Below are positions 6,249-13,556 of a stretch of 20,794 nt of DNA, piece after piece. The stretch covers positions 1-20,794 of the forward strand of contig CAKPAA010000021.1 of assembly GCA_934132775.1 (NCBI GenBank). The letters are read 5' to 3'. Each line of letters starts with the position of its first letter. Positions within the stretch are counted from its first letter, which is position 1. A model generated the notes under the pieces. It searched no databases. It was not told the DNA's origin and saw only the letters and a program-made list of their open reading frames with translations. A program made the translations under genes and the position numbers. The stretch is from an uncultured Clostridia bacterium (lineage in GTDB: Bacteria; Bacillota; Clostridia; TANB77; UBA1234).

Positions 6249-7913
6249 CTAATTACCCGTACTCGTGTTAAAACTATCAGCAGAAAATTTATTATAATCG
6301 ACAAAAGCACGTACATCGTCGCTAGAATTGAAACTAATTCCGTAACCTGTTAACAAATATTTGTGATTTTGAATCATATTAGCAGCCTCGTCTGTTGAAA
6401 TACCATAATCTTTTTGTAAAGTGTTATCTATAACACTTAAATAATCTGAATCTTCTTTAAACAAGTCTTCAATATTCTTGATTTCTTTTTCTGTTGGTGC
6501 ATTATATGCAATATTCGAAGCATTTTCCGTAACTTTAACCTTTTCTTTTTCACTCTCCGAAAGAGTAATATTCATATAGCCATCGTTTCCCTCAAAATAG
6601 TTGTTAGCACAAACAGCGGAAATTATTTTGTCTTCAAACCAGTTATCATAATCTTGCTTATTAACTTCGTAAAGTGCCTCTTTCGTACAAACTATAAAAG
6701 TATCATACGTTATGTCCTGCTCAGAATATGTACAATAATATTTTGGCATAAAACTATCTATATTCACATTTATACACAAATAATAAAACTTATCTTTATT
6801 ACTTTTAGCCATCTTTTCAATTTCATTTTTTCTATTTTCCATATCTGACTTAATATTTTCGAAAGTTTCATTATACTTTTTCATTTCTTTCAAGCCAACA
6901 CTAATAGTAGATAAAACCCTAGCATCAATTCTGAAATTAGAAGTAACATCGTCAACCAAAACATAATCAAAATTTGTCGCATCCGAACAAACATACAAAT
7001 TTTTAACTCCTATATCGTCCCTTTCAAATATGCTTTCATTTGTGGCATACTTATTAAAAATTACTAAATCGTCTAAACATTTTTCATACTCTATGTACGC
7101 AGTTTTGTCAAATGTATCTCCATAAGATATTTGAAGTGCAAAACAAGTAAAGCAAAAATCTTTCTTTGAGTTCTTATATTCATTAAATTCCTTTATAAAC
7201 TCAAGCTCATCGATTTCATTCATAACATATGTACATTCCCCACTCTCCCAATAAGTAGGATCAAAAAACACTCCACTTTCCGAGAAGTTATTATACAAAA
7301 ATGAACCATACATACTATTTTGTACATACAAATCTATATCGGCACCTGGTAAAAACAAATCCTCAAGCTTTAATTTATTACCCGTAGTCAAATCAAAATT
7401 TAAAACTCTTCGTTCGTTAACTTCGTTTCTATTATTTGAACCGTATTTACTTCCATAAAAAGTCAAAGACAATACATTAGAAAAACTAGCATCCACATAC
7501 TCATTTAAATACTTCGCATCATATTCATTAGGATTTTCCAAAACTATTTGTTTCAATTCATTTTCAACTGCAATAATGTCCGCATTGATTTTGTTTTCAA
7601 TTTCTTTATTTTTCAAGCCAGATATCCTTATAGACTCATATTCAAGCTCACCATCAACGACTTGTGTTTTTATAAACTCCAAGTCATTTTGATTATATTT
7701 CTGATTTTTTTTAGTTCCAATTACCTTATCTTTATTACCAGTATTAGGCACATTCGATGAATTAGTAATATCATTATCTCCACTATTTCTACCATAATAG
7801 TTAGTGTCCAAACTATTCTTAGCAAATATCATAACTGCTGTTACTAAAACAGCAATTACGATAAATGCTACTATCCCAATTACAAATTTTTTTAAATCGA
7901 CTTCTTTTTTCAT
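6249..7913 (-). CDS. Membrane-anchored DUF3298-type extracytoplasmic protein, 554 aa
   Basis: One N-terminal membrane anchor (residues about 9-31, FVIGIVAFIVIAVLVTAVMIF) after a short positively charged cytoplasmic tail, then a Ser/Asn-rich linker and a large domain outside the membrane. Residues about 145-190 (LTFYGSKYG...RRVLNFDLTTGNKLKLEDLF) carry the pattern of DUF3298, found in RsiV-type anti-sigma factors and the deacetylase PdaC. No deacetylase domain is visible. The remaining ~350 residues are unrecognised. It follows the PstS-like gene by 25 bases on the same strand, with an AAGGGGG ribosome site, so the two form an operon and may work together at the cell surface. I see no convincing terminator after it; the 188-aa gene's own promoter starts 100 bases later. 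Confidence 0.75.
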   Translation of the reverse strand: MKKEVDLKKFVIGIVAFIVIAVLVTAVMIFAKNSLDTNYYGRNSGDNDITNSSNVPNTGNKDKVIGTKKNQKYNQNDLEFIKTQVVDGELEYESIRISGLKNKEIENKINADIIAVENELKQIVLENPNEYDAKYLNEYVDASFSNVLSLTFYGSKYGSNNRNEVNERRVLNFDLTTGNKLKLEDLFLPGADIDLYVQNSMYGSFLYNNFSESGVFFDPTYWESGECTYVMNEIDELEFIKEFNEYKNSKKDFCFTCFALQISYGDTFDKTAYIEYEKCLDDLVIFNKYATNESIFERDDIGVKNLYVCSDATNFDYVLVDDVTSNFRIDARVLSTISVGLKEMKKYNETFENIKSDMENRKNEIEKMAKSNKDKFYYLCINVNIDSFMPKYYCTYSEQDITYDTFIVCTKEALYEVNKQDYDNWFEDKIISAVCANNYFEGNDGYMNITLSESEKEKVKVTENASNIAYNAPTEKEIKNIEDLFKEDSDYLSVIDNTLQKDYGISTDEAANMIQNHKYLLTGYGISFNSSDDVRAFVDYNKFSADSFNTSTGN

Positions 7914-7938
7914 AAATTTCCCCCTTCAAAAACAGCAC

Positions 7939-8919
7939 TTAGTTAGCTGGAACATATCCCTCATTTTCAATTATTTGAGCACCTCTGCTTGATTTAACGG
8001 CTTTAATCCATTGTCTAGTTAAGCTATTTTCAGGTTCATCTTTTCTAAATACAAGCCAGCCAGATGTCATTATTGGATACTTGTTAGACTTTATATTTTC
8101 AACATTTGCTTCAATTCCGTTAATTCCAAGCATTTTAATTGTATCTCTTTTATACATTGTATTTACAAAGTAATAATATGAATAACCAATCGCAAATCTT
8201 GAATTATCATATTGTGCAACAGCATCGACTAAGTCTCCCATTCCAACGGTTAATTCCATAGTTGGTGGTGTCATTAGAGGAGTATCTTTCATAACAAGTT
8301 GTAACATTCCTGATTGACTTCCAGAATTTGCTGGTCTTTGATATGCAATAATTTCGGCATCTTCTCCACCAACTTCTTTCCAGTTTTTAATCTTACCAGA
8401 ATAGATATCTTTAACTTGTTGTAATGTTAAACTATTAACAGGGTTATCTACATTAACTATAAATACAAATGCAGAATTAGTAGCTCTAAGTATTTCAAGC
8501 TCAACGCCTTTTTCTTTTGCATAAGCAAGTTCTTCATCAGATGGATAAGACATAAAGCATAGGTCTCTAGTTCCATCAACAACTCCAACAAAGCCATCGT
8601 GTGTATTTAAATATTCTGTTTCAATCTTTTCAGCTTCTCCACTGCCAACAAAATTTTCTTTTATTGCCTCTGTCAATGGTTGAATTGCAAGAGATGCATC
8701 AATTCTTGGATAATTATCTTTTGTAAAAATAGGTTCTGTGCTTATTTCTTCATTTTCACCGTTAACGTCTCCACTTACATCACCACTAATTTTATCGCCA
8801 CTTTCCACATTTGGTAGTTCTACTGGCTTAGATGTAAAATGAATAAATGTCCACGTACATCCTGCTATAACCAAAACTGCAACAACTACATAAATCAAAA
8901 TTGCCCATACTCTTTTCAT
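7939..8919 (-). CDS. PstS-like substrate-binding lipoprotein, 326 aa
   Basis: A periplasmic-binding-protein fold of the phosphate-binding (PstS, PBP-like) type. Residues 1-21 are a signal sequence ending in VIAGC, a plausible lipobox with Cys21 as the lipid site. Residues 35-60 form a Gly/Ser/Asp linker with repeated SGD. The binding domain has PRIDASLAIQPL, a typical N-terminal ligand loop, then FVFIVNVDNPVNSLTLQQVKDIYSGKIKNWKEVGG and RPANSGSQSGMLQ, both characteristic of PstS. It could bind phosphate, but no pstCAB permease genes are in the window, so it may be a sensor or have another anion as ligand. RBS AAGGGGG precedes the ATG. First gene of a two-gene operon with the DUF3298 protein. 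Confidence 0.88.
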   Translation of the reverse strand: MKRVWAILIYVVVAVLVIAGCTWTFIHFTSKPVELPNVESGDKISGDVSGDVNGENEEISTEPIFTKDNYPRIDASLAIQPLTEAIKENFVGSGEAEKIETEYLNTHDGFVGVVDGTRDLCFMSYPSDEELAYAKEKGVELEILRATNSAFVFIVNVDNPVNSLTLQQVKDIYSGKIKNWKEVGGEDAEIIAYQRPANSGSQSGMLQLVMKDTPLMTPPTMELTVGMGDLVDAVAQYDNSRFAIGYSYYYFVNTMYKRDTIKMLGINGIEANVENIKSNKYPIMTSGWLVFRKDEPENSLTRQWIKAVKSSRGAQIIENEGYVPAN

Positions 8920-8964
8920 AAAAAATCCCCCTTTAAATATTTACTTACATATACTACTACAATC

Positions 8965-8993
8965 ATATTATACTATGATAAATTATAAGTCAA
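8965..8993 (-). promoter_or_regulatory. Promoter of the PstS-like operon
   Basis: Minus strand TTGACT (8988-8993) with TAATAT at 17 bases (8965-8970) or TATAAT at 15 bases (8967-8972). The two -10 choices overlap. No Pho-box-like repeat is evident. Confidence 0.6.
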
Positions 8994-9100
8994 TGAAAAG
9001 GAAATCTAATCAAAATAATGTATGTTCTTTTTTTATATAATAAGAACAACAAATTTTTTAACTTGTTATGGTATCTAAATATAATTATTTTTTCTATCAC

Positions 9101-9142
9101 AAAAGAGCAAATCTGCGTATATCTTATAACACAAATTTGCTC
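9101..9142 (-). terminator. Terminator of ispH
   Basis: On the minus strand GAGCAAAT pairs with ATTTGCTC, with a few further pairs (GTGT/ACGC) inside the loop, followed by TTTTG. It begins 26 bases after the ispH stop codon. Confidence 0.75.
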
Positions 9143-9167
9143 TAATTTAATTTTTAAAATTATATTA

Positions 9168-10049
9168 CTAACTTTCTAACCACTCTATAACTTCATCAAT
9201 GCTTTTTCGAGGTGTTGAAGCCCCTGCCATTATGCCAATTCTGATGTCAGACTTGTTATCCATTTCTTTTATTCCGAGATCACTAAATTGAAGTTCTCTA
9301 ACATTCTCAATGCAAATTGTTTTATCACAATTCGATTTAGCAATATCAAATAGTTTATGAGTGTTAGAACTATTCTTTCCCCCTATAATTATCATACAGT
9401 CAACTGATTTTGAAAGTTCTTCTGTTTCTTTTTGTCTTATCTCAGTTGCTTGACAAATAGTATTCTCCACAACAAGTTCAACTCTCTCATATAATTCATT
9501 TTCCAAAATATCAGTTAATATATAAAAACTTTCTAGACTAAATGTTGTTTGAGATATAACAAGAACTTTATTAAATCTCCATCTATTTATTTCTTCAACT
9601 GCAAGTAGTATCTGTTCCTCATCTTGTGCAACAAAATAATGCTCACCACAAAAGCTAACAGTGCCAATATTCTCTGGATGCTTGCTTGAACCCAATAATA
9701 CTATAAAATATCCATTTTTAGCATAAGTTTCTGCAATTTTATGAATCTTTAAAACATTCGGGCAAGTATAATCCCTTAATTTAATATTTCTTTCTTTTGC
9801 CTTTTCATAAACGCTTTTAGGCACTCCGTGTGCTCTAATTATAGCAGTTGAATTTTCAGGAACTTCGTCTATATTTTCAACAAATGTGATACCTTTTTGT
9901 GCGAGTTCATTCACAACATCACTATTATGTACAATTTCTCCTAAACAATATATCTTTTCTTTTGTTTCATCAATATCTCTTTCTGCTGACTCAACAGCTC
10001 TTTTCACACCATAACAAAAGCCAGCATTCTTTCCAACTATAATCTCCAT
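9168..10049 (-). CDS. ispH: 4-hydroxy-3-methylbut-2-enyl diphosphate reductase
   Basis: IspH (LytB), 293 aa, the last enzyme of the MEP isoprenoid pathway, reducing HMBPP to IPP and DMAPP with a [4Fe-4S] cluster. All landmarks are present: cluster cysteines in GFCYGV (Cys12), YTCPNV (about 95) and ICQAT (about 197); substrate-binding histidines in IVHN, RAHGVP and HPE; QTTFS; SSNT; and the final GASTP. It is the stand-alone form, not the fusion with ribosomal protein S1 seen in some Clostridia. The ATG has AAAAGGA about 10 bases upstream. No consensus promoter stands out between it and the terminator of the upstream gene (10196-10240). Confidence 0.96.
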   Translation of the reverse strand: MEIIVGKNAGFCYGVKRAVESAERDIDETKEKIYCLGEIVHNSDVVNELAQKGITFVENIDEVPENSTAIIRAHGVPKSVYEKAKERNIKLRDYTCPNVLKIHKIAETYAKNGYFIVLLGSSKHPENIGTVSFCGEHYFVAQDEEQILLAVEEINRWRFNKVLVISQTTFSLESFYILTDILENELYERVELVVENTICQATEIRQKETEELSKSVDCMIIIGGKNSSNTHKLFDIAKSNCDKTICIENVRELQFSDLGIKEMDNKSDIRIGIMAGASTPRKSIDEVIEWLES

Positions 10050-10195
10050 ATTTTAACATCCTTTTCATTACCTTAGAAAAAATAAATTTAACTTTTTTCG
10101 GATACGTTATTTTTAGAAGCCCACAGCACAATTCTACTACAATATCTAAATTATGTATATAAAAATTTTTATCTTAATAAAAATAGAATTTAATC

Positions 10196-10240
10196 AAAAA
10201 TAAATGGATGTTTTCTAAAATATTTAAGAAAACATCCATT
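10196..10240 (-). terminator. Terminator of the coiled-coil orphan gene
   Basis: A perfect 14-bp inverted repeat (AATGGATGTTTTCT and its complement) with a 10-base loop; on the minus strand it is followed by TATTTTTG. Confidence 0.85.
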
Positions 10241-10254
10241 AAATGTGCACAACT

Positions 10255-10306
10255 ATTAAGTTATATGATATGAATTTTCAAAATTGGATGCATATCAATA
10301 CTTAAT
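10255..10306 (-). other. Long imperfect hairpin in the 3' untranslated region
   Basis: ATTAAGT and TGATATG pair in order with CATATCA and ACTTAAT (14 bp with an asymmetric internal loop), and the apical part holds a further AATTTT/AAAATT pairing. It sits between the stop codon of the coiled-coil gene and its terminator. It may protect the mRNA 3' end; no function is known. Confidence 0.5.
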
Positions 10307-10317
10307 GGGGCACATAT

Positions 10318-11013
10318 TCATTCAGCAAATGATTGCCAAAGTGTTCGCATAGATGCGTTTTCAAACTCAATCTCGAATGATTTGTCTTCATCATTCAAGA
10401 ATTGTTTGACTAATATCAGCTTAGCAATACAATTAAGCTGATAAATGGTCATACCAAATACAGCTGAATTAACCGACGAATTAGAAACTAGCTCCATAAG
10501 CAGCTTCTTCACTTCATCATCAGATACGCTTGGTAAATCAGCATTCTCCGCTTCAATAGTGCCATCTTCATAAACATACAACACTATTTTTTCAAGAATT
10601 TCGATACGTTTCCGGATGCTATCGAGTTCATCTTTTTCAGAAGCCTGTTCCTCATTTAAAGCAGACATCTGTGAAGCACACTCGCTGTATTCATTGTAAA
10701 GAATCTCAAGCTCCATTTCTTCTTTCTCGATTAAAGCTTTCAATTCTTCCAAACGTGTCTTCTTCTCAATAAACTTGCCCCAAAGTTGTCTACGTTTCGC
10801 AACTAACTCTTTATGAGAAAATTCCAAATTACACAAACTTTGGCTAATTTTTAGTGCCTTCACTCTAAGTTCATCAAGCCCATCAACTTCCTCAGTTGCC
10901 ACTTCCTCTCTTTCACTTTCCAAATCAGAACACACCTCTGCTGGTTGCTCCTCCATTTTTGAAGAATATTCAGCAATTATCTGCTCTTGTGATTTCTGGT
11001 ATATTGAATCCAA
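10318..11013 (-). CDS. Orphan coiled-coil protein, 231 aa (start uncertain)
   Basis: I do not recognise a family. The acidic N-terminal 50 residues are followed by a long coiled coil (about residues 48-145, heptad-like runs such as RLEELKALIEKEEMELEILYNEY) and a C-terminal helical region (about 160-231) with an LLMELVSN...FGMTIYQLNCIAKLILVKQFL segment. It has no signal peptide. The frame can only start at a TTG (11013), which has no good ribosome binding site, because a TGA lies just upstream in the same frame. The strong AAGGAGG and ATG of this transcript are at 11071 in a different frame (see 10970-11071). So the true protein may start by translational coupling or arise by a +1 frameshift, or the gene may carry a 1-nt lesion. 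Confidence 0.7.
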   Translation of the reverse strand: MDSIYQKSQEQIIAEYSSKMEEQPAEVCSDLESEREEVATEEVDGLDELRVKALKISQSLCNLEFSHKELVAKRRQLWGKFIEKKTRLEELKALIEKEEMELEILYNEYSECASQMSALNEEQASEKDELDSIRKRIEILEKIVLYVYEDGTIEAENADLPSVSDDEVKKLLMELVSNSSVNSAVFGMTIYQLNCIAKLILVKQFLNDEDKSFEIEFENASMRTLWQSFAE

Positions 11014-11071
11014 GTAAATGAAGCTTCATAAACTCAGATTTCATCTGATATACCCGTTCAGACTTTACCAT
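10970..11071 (-). CDS. 33-aa leader frame overlapping the coiled-coil gene
   Basis: ATG 11071 is preceded by a perfect AAGGAGG at ideal spacing and opens a 33-codon frame whose second half (FMKLHLLGFNIPEITRA) resembles the start of a small helix-turn-helix. It ends in TGA at 10970-10972, 44 bases inside the larger frame. Shifting +1 at any point between about 11025 and 10973, including at the terminal TGC-TGA, would continue into the 231-aa coiled-coil protein. It may be the real N-terminus of that protein, a regulatory leader peptide, or the product of a frame-breaking mutation. Confidence 0.45.
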   Translation of the reverse strand: MVKSERVYQMKSEFMKLHLLGFNIPEITRADNC

Positions 11072-11130
11072 GTTTTTGGTACCTCCTTCAAATTATTTAT
11101 GGAGTTTAAAAATATAAAACTTCCAACCCT

Positions 11131-11159
11131 ATTATAATCGATATTATGTAAAATGCCAA
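11131..11159 (-). promoter_or_regulatory. Promoter of the coiled-coil gene
   Basis: Minus strand TTGGCA (11154-11159), exactly 17-base spacer, TATAAT (11131-11136). The -35 lies inside an inverted repeat TGCCA-ACA-TGGCA (11154-11166), which could be an operator. Confidence 0.75.
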
Positions 11160-11166
11160 CATGGCA
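11154..11166. promoter_or_regulatory. Inverted repeat over the -35 of the coiled-coil gene
   Basis: TGCCA, three bases, TGGCA. Its overlap with the -35 is the classical position of a repressor site. Arms are only 5 bp, so chance cannot be excluded. Confidence 0.35.
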
Positions 11167-11212
11167 GAAAAATAGAACATGTCAACTCTCGAATTTATTT
11201 ACTTTGAAAAGA

Positions 11213-11236
11213 AAAAACCTCCGCACGGAGGTTTTT
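11213..11236 (-). terminator. Strong terminator ending the candidate RNA
   Basis: AAAAACCTCC and GGAGGTTTTT pair around the 4-base loop GCAC (minus strand GTGC), followed on the minus strand by TTTTTTC. The hairpin is the most stable in the window and would work in both directions. Confidence 0.9.
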
Positions 11237-11410
11237 GTTTGAGGACGACAACAAAAGTTGCCTCTGTGCATCGCACGTTGCCAAATATACCCCTAGTAGC
11301 TTTTTAATAAAAGCTACTAACGAATTACTATCCGGCTTTACCAAGCACATATCGGTTAAGATTTGCACTTGTTCCCCAATTTAAGCTGTCAACATATTGT
11401 GCTACTATCT
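11213..11410 (-). ncRNA. Candidate structured noncoding RNA, about 195 nt
   Basis: A stretch with no reading frame but its own promoter (11415-11444) and a strong terminator. Seen hairpins, in plus coordinates: 11342-11353 with 11360-11371 (12 positions, one mismatch); 11294-11304 with 11309-11319 (perfect 11 bp, 4-base loop); 11266-11276 (GTGC-GCAC); 11247-11252 with 11257-11262 (GACAAC/GTTGCC). Single-stranded links contain unusually GC-rich words for this genome (TTGGGGAACAAG, AAAGCCGGATAG, CTAGGGGTA), a mark of conserved RNA. It is not RNase P, tmRNA, SRP RNA or 6S by the motifs I know. The size and style recall the raiA-motif RNA of Clostridia, but I cannot confirm that class. It lies between the amidoligase operon and the coiled-coil gene, all on the same strand. 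Confidence 0.62.
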
Positions 11411-11414
11411 AGTA

Positions 11415-11444
11415 ATTATATTATACTAGACTCGACTCCAACAA
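11415..11444 (-). promoter_or_regulatory. Promoter of the candidate RNA
   Basis: Minus strand TTGTTG (11439-11444), 18-base spacer, TATAAT (11415-11420); a second overlapping TATAAT is at 11420-11425. Transcription would begin near 11408. Confidence 0.5.
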
Positions 11445-11517
11445 TTTTCACACTCAGTTGACTTTAAAAATTTTGGTACGATATTATCATATCACATTTT
11501 ACATAATTTTTCAATCG

Positions 11518-11531
11518 TTTTATGCATAAAA
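11518..11531. repeat. 14-bp perfect palindrome after the amidoligase gene
   Basis: TTTTATGCATAAAA, 20 bases beyond the amidoligase stop codon. It overlaps a small hairpin ATAAAAG-N5-CTTTTAT. There is no clear T run, so it is not a standard terminator; the operon's transcript may run into the RNA region. Confidence 0.4.
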
Positions 11532-11551
11532 GCACATCTTTTATAACGTTT

Positions 11552-13105
11552 TTAGCCAATTTCATCATTTGTTAAATTCGTTGTACGCTCTTTTTCGCCT
11601 ATTAAAACTCTCATAGCTTCAATACGGTCTACATCTGATACTTCATCTGCAATCACACGCATTTGCTGAGCCATCGACTGTGGTTTGGCTTCCGTTCTCA
11701 CTTGTCTTTTATACGTGTTTACAGAGTTTTCTCCAAAAACAGGTGTTTCTCCAGCTCTATATTGCCATCGCTTATAAAAAATCTCTTTTTCGGAATCATT
11801 ATCAAAAACTAAATTAAGAAATCTTGTTAATTTTTCTTTTTCAGACAAATCCTGCTCAAAAAACTCATCTAAACTTTTTTGCTTTCTACTCGGATCTATT
11901 GAATGTAATTTAGCCATTTGTATTATTCTGCCATACAAAAGCATATTTTCTCTCCATATATTATAATCAACTACTCCGTTAGACAATCTAAATTCTATAG
12001 TGTTTTTACCTGGATTACCCACATTAGTTAAATTCAGCCCTCTATATCTATTACCACAATCTATATCATAAGCTAAACGGCTTATATCTTCTTCATTCCT
12101 AATTCTTACACTTTTCCATTCTATTTGATTAATATCATTTGCAGACATTTTGGCATACCTACCCACACTAGCCCTTGTTCTTTCTCCTCTTCGGTTAGAA
12201 ATCATATAAATAAGTGGCTCTACTTCAGCCCATACCTTAGAAAAGGTTTCCCATCCCTTTTTGTCTACTCCCAAAATATTAGTACCTATATGTATATGTC
12301 CTCCACAAGTATTATTTACTTTTGAACCTATCACCTTTAAAAACATACATGTATTTCTTAACCTTTTCCAGTCCTCTTCAGTATCTTCTAAAATTGGGGA
12401 TACAACCTCTGCCCCGAATTTTCCACTTTTATCTGTTTCATGTACTGAACTATCAGACTTTACTCTAAAATCATTTAAAAAGTTTATTCCATATTTCTGC
12501 AACATATTTTTTAAGTTTATTATCTCATCTTTATTCGGTCCCACACATTCTATTTCAATTCCCATAGTCATAGAAGAAGGAAGATTAAGTGGAGAAATAT
12601 CAAAATAATTTCCCTCAAGCATAAGCTCATCGAAAAAGCCATTCATTGCGAAGCTATTAATCGCAAATTTAGGAGAACCATATATACTATATGGAGATGT
12701 TATTACATGTAATAGTGGTTTATCTTCATACTCTCTTAATACTTTTCTTAATTTATAGAATTTATCTTGTATTTTTGAATTATCATACATATTTATCAAA
12801 TGATATTTTCCTAAAGTTCCCCATACTCTCATTTCATCTTCGAAATCTACTAATACTTGGCTTGGTGCTAAAGCTTTGGGTGGTAATCTTCTCATATTTT
12901 CTTTTCTAACTTTCTTATCATATAATCTATCTATTAGAACAACTCTATCTTCAGGTGATAAATATTCAAAAAAATATCTTATTACTTTAGCTGAAATTTC
13001 GCCCTTAGAAAATTTTGAACAAGCTAATTGTATTCCTTGCTGCACATCTTCTATTTCGTTAAGTTTATTAACTTCGTTTTGAATTTCATCAAAATCTTGT
13101 TTCAT
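11552..13105 (-). CDS. Amidoligase (COOH-NH2 ligase, glutamine-synthetase-like fold), 517 aa
   Basis: The central and C-terminal parts carry the motifs of the amidoligase_2 family: MGIEIECVG (near 180, the G-x-E-x-E metal/ATP motif), VKSDSSV, GAEVVSP (Glu of the ElvSP motif), NNTCGGHIHIG (near 262, the scGlHvH motif) and NTIEFRLSNGVVDY (near 369, the tiEfR motif). Such enzymes use ATP to join a carboxylate to an amine and are thought to make peptide tags or modify proteins or cell-wall peptides. The first ~170 residues are an extra N-terminal region with no family I recognise. It is the last gene of the operon, and its ATG overlaps the previous stop as ATGA, implying coupled translation and likely stoichiometric partnership with the 142-aa protein. 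Confidence 0.85.
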   Translation of the reverse strand: MKQDFDEIQNEVNKLNEIEDVQQGIQLACSKFSKGEISAKVIRYFFEYLSPEDRVVLIDRLYDKKVRKENMRRLPPKALAPSQVLVDFEDEMRVWGTLGKYHLINMYDNSKIQDKFYKLRKVLREYEDKPLLHVITSPYSIYGSPKFAINSFAMNGFFDELMLEGNYFDISPLNLPSSMTMGIEIECVGPNKDEIINLKNMLQKYGINFLNDFRVKSDSSVHETDKSGKFGAEVVSPILEDTEEDWKRLRNTCMFLKVIGSKVNNTCGGHIHIGTNILGVDKKGWETFSKVWAEVEPLIYMISNRRGERTRASVGRYAKMSANDINQIEWKSVRIRNEEDISRLAYDIDCGNRYRGLNLTNVGNPGKNTIEFRLSNGVVDYNIWRENMLLYGRIIQMAKLHSIDPSRKQKSLDEFFEQDLSEKEKLTRFLNLVFDNDSEKEIFYKRWQYRAGETPVFGENSVNTYKRQVRTEAKPQSMAQQMRVIADEVSDVDRIEAMRVLIGEKERTTNLTNDEIG

Positions 13106-13530
13106 TTTTTATCACCCACCATTGCTAATAATAATTCATTTGCATAAGCATTAACTACTATATAATTGTCCTTTCCCAATTCTACTTGTATATCTTTTGT
13201 GAAAAATCTGTTCTCTTTTTCTTCCAAAAGTGTAATAACATTATATTTACAAAGAGATAATATGTATGTGTCTATATTATCAATTATAATAGCATTTCTA
13301 AAATCTATCTTTTGATTTTCAATTTCATAATTATCTCCATATACTCCTTTTGTAGAATTTACAATTTGAACATCATTAAGAATACTAAATCCAAATACCT
13401 TCTCATAAAAACAATTGTTAAGTTCTTCTTTTGAAATATTTTCAATTTCAGGTACCATAAATTTTCTTAATTCGTCAATATTATCAAATTCACAATGTTT
13501 TCCTCCAGTTATAAGTATTAAATTCTTCAT
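13102..13530 (-). CDS. Unrecognised 142-aa protein, partner of the amidoligase
   Basis: No family recognised. It looks like a small alpha/beta cytoplasmic protein: a beta start (MKNLILITGGKHCEF), an acidic helical part, then alternating strands (NAIIIDNIDTYILSL, YIVVNAYANELLLAMVG). The N-terminus superficially resembles that of gamma-glutamyl cyclotransferase-like proteins, which occur next to amidoligases elsewhere, but the diagnostic YGT-L motif is missing, so I do not assign it. AGAGGTG lies about 10 bases before the ATG, and its TGA overlaps the amidoligase ATG by the ATGA arrangement. A role as substrate, adaptor or regulator of the amidoligase is inference. Confidence 0.75.
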   Translation of the reverse strand: MKNLILITGGKHCEFDNIDELRKFMVPEIENISKEELNNCFYEKVFGFSILNDVQIVNSTKGVYGDNYEIENQKIDFRNAIIIDNIDTYILSLCKYNVITLLEEKENRFFTKDIQVELGKDNYIVVNAYANELLLAMVGDKK

Positions 13531-13556
13531 AATCTATTTCACCTCTTAATTTAAAG

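Noticed and set aside
11180..11185. A perfect TTGACA upstream of the coiled-coil gene
   Set aside because: No acceptable -10 lies 16-18 bases downstream; the nearby TTGGCA-17-TATAAT is the better promoter.
11213..11410. Candidate RNA as 6S RNA, tmRNA, RNase P or SRP RNA
   Set aside because: No long rod with a central bubble, no tRNA-like ends or tag frame, and none of the conserved RNase P or SRP core motifs can be found.
12125..13082. Several plus-strand frames of 60-115 codons opposite the amidoligase gene
   Set aside because: They lack ribosome binding sites, have composition typical of antisense shadows, and overlap a gene with clear family motifs.
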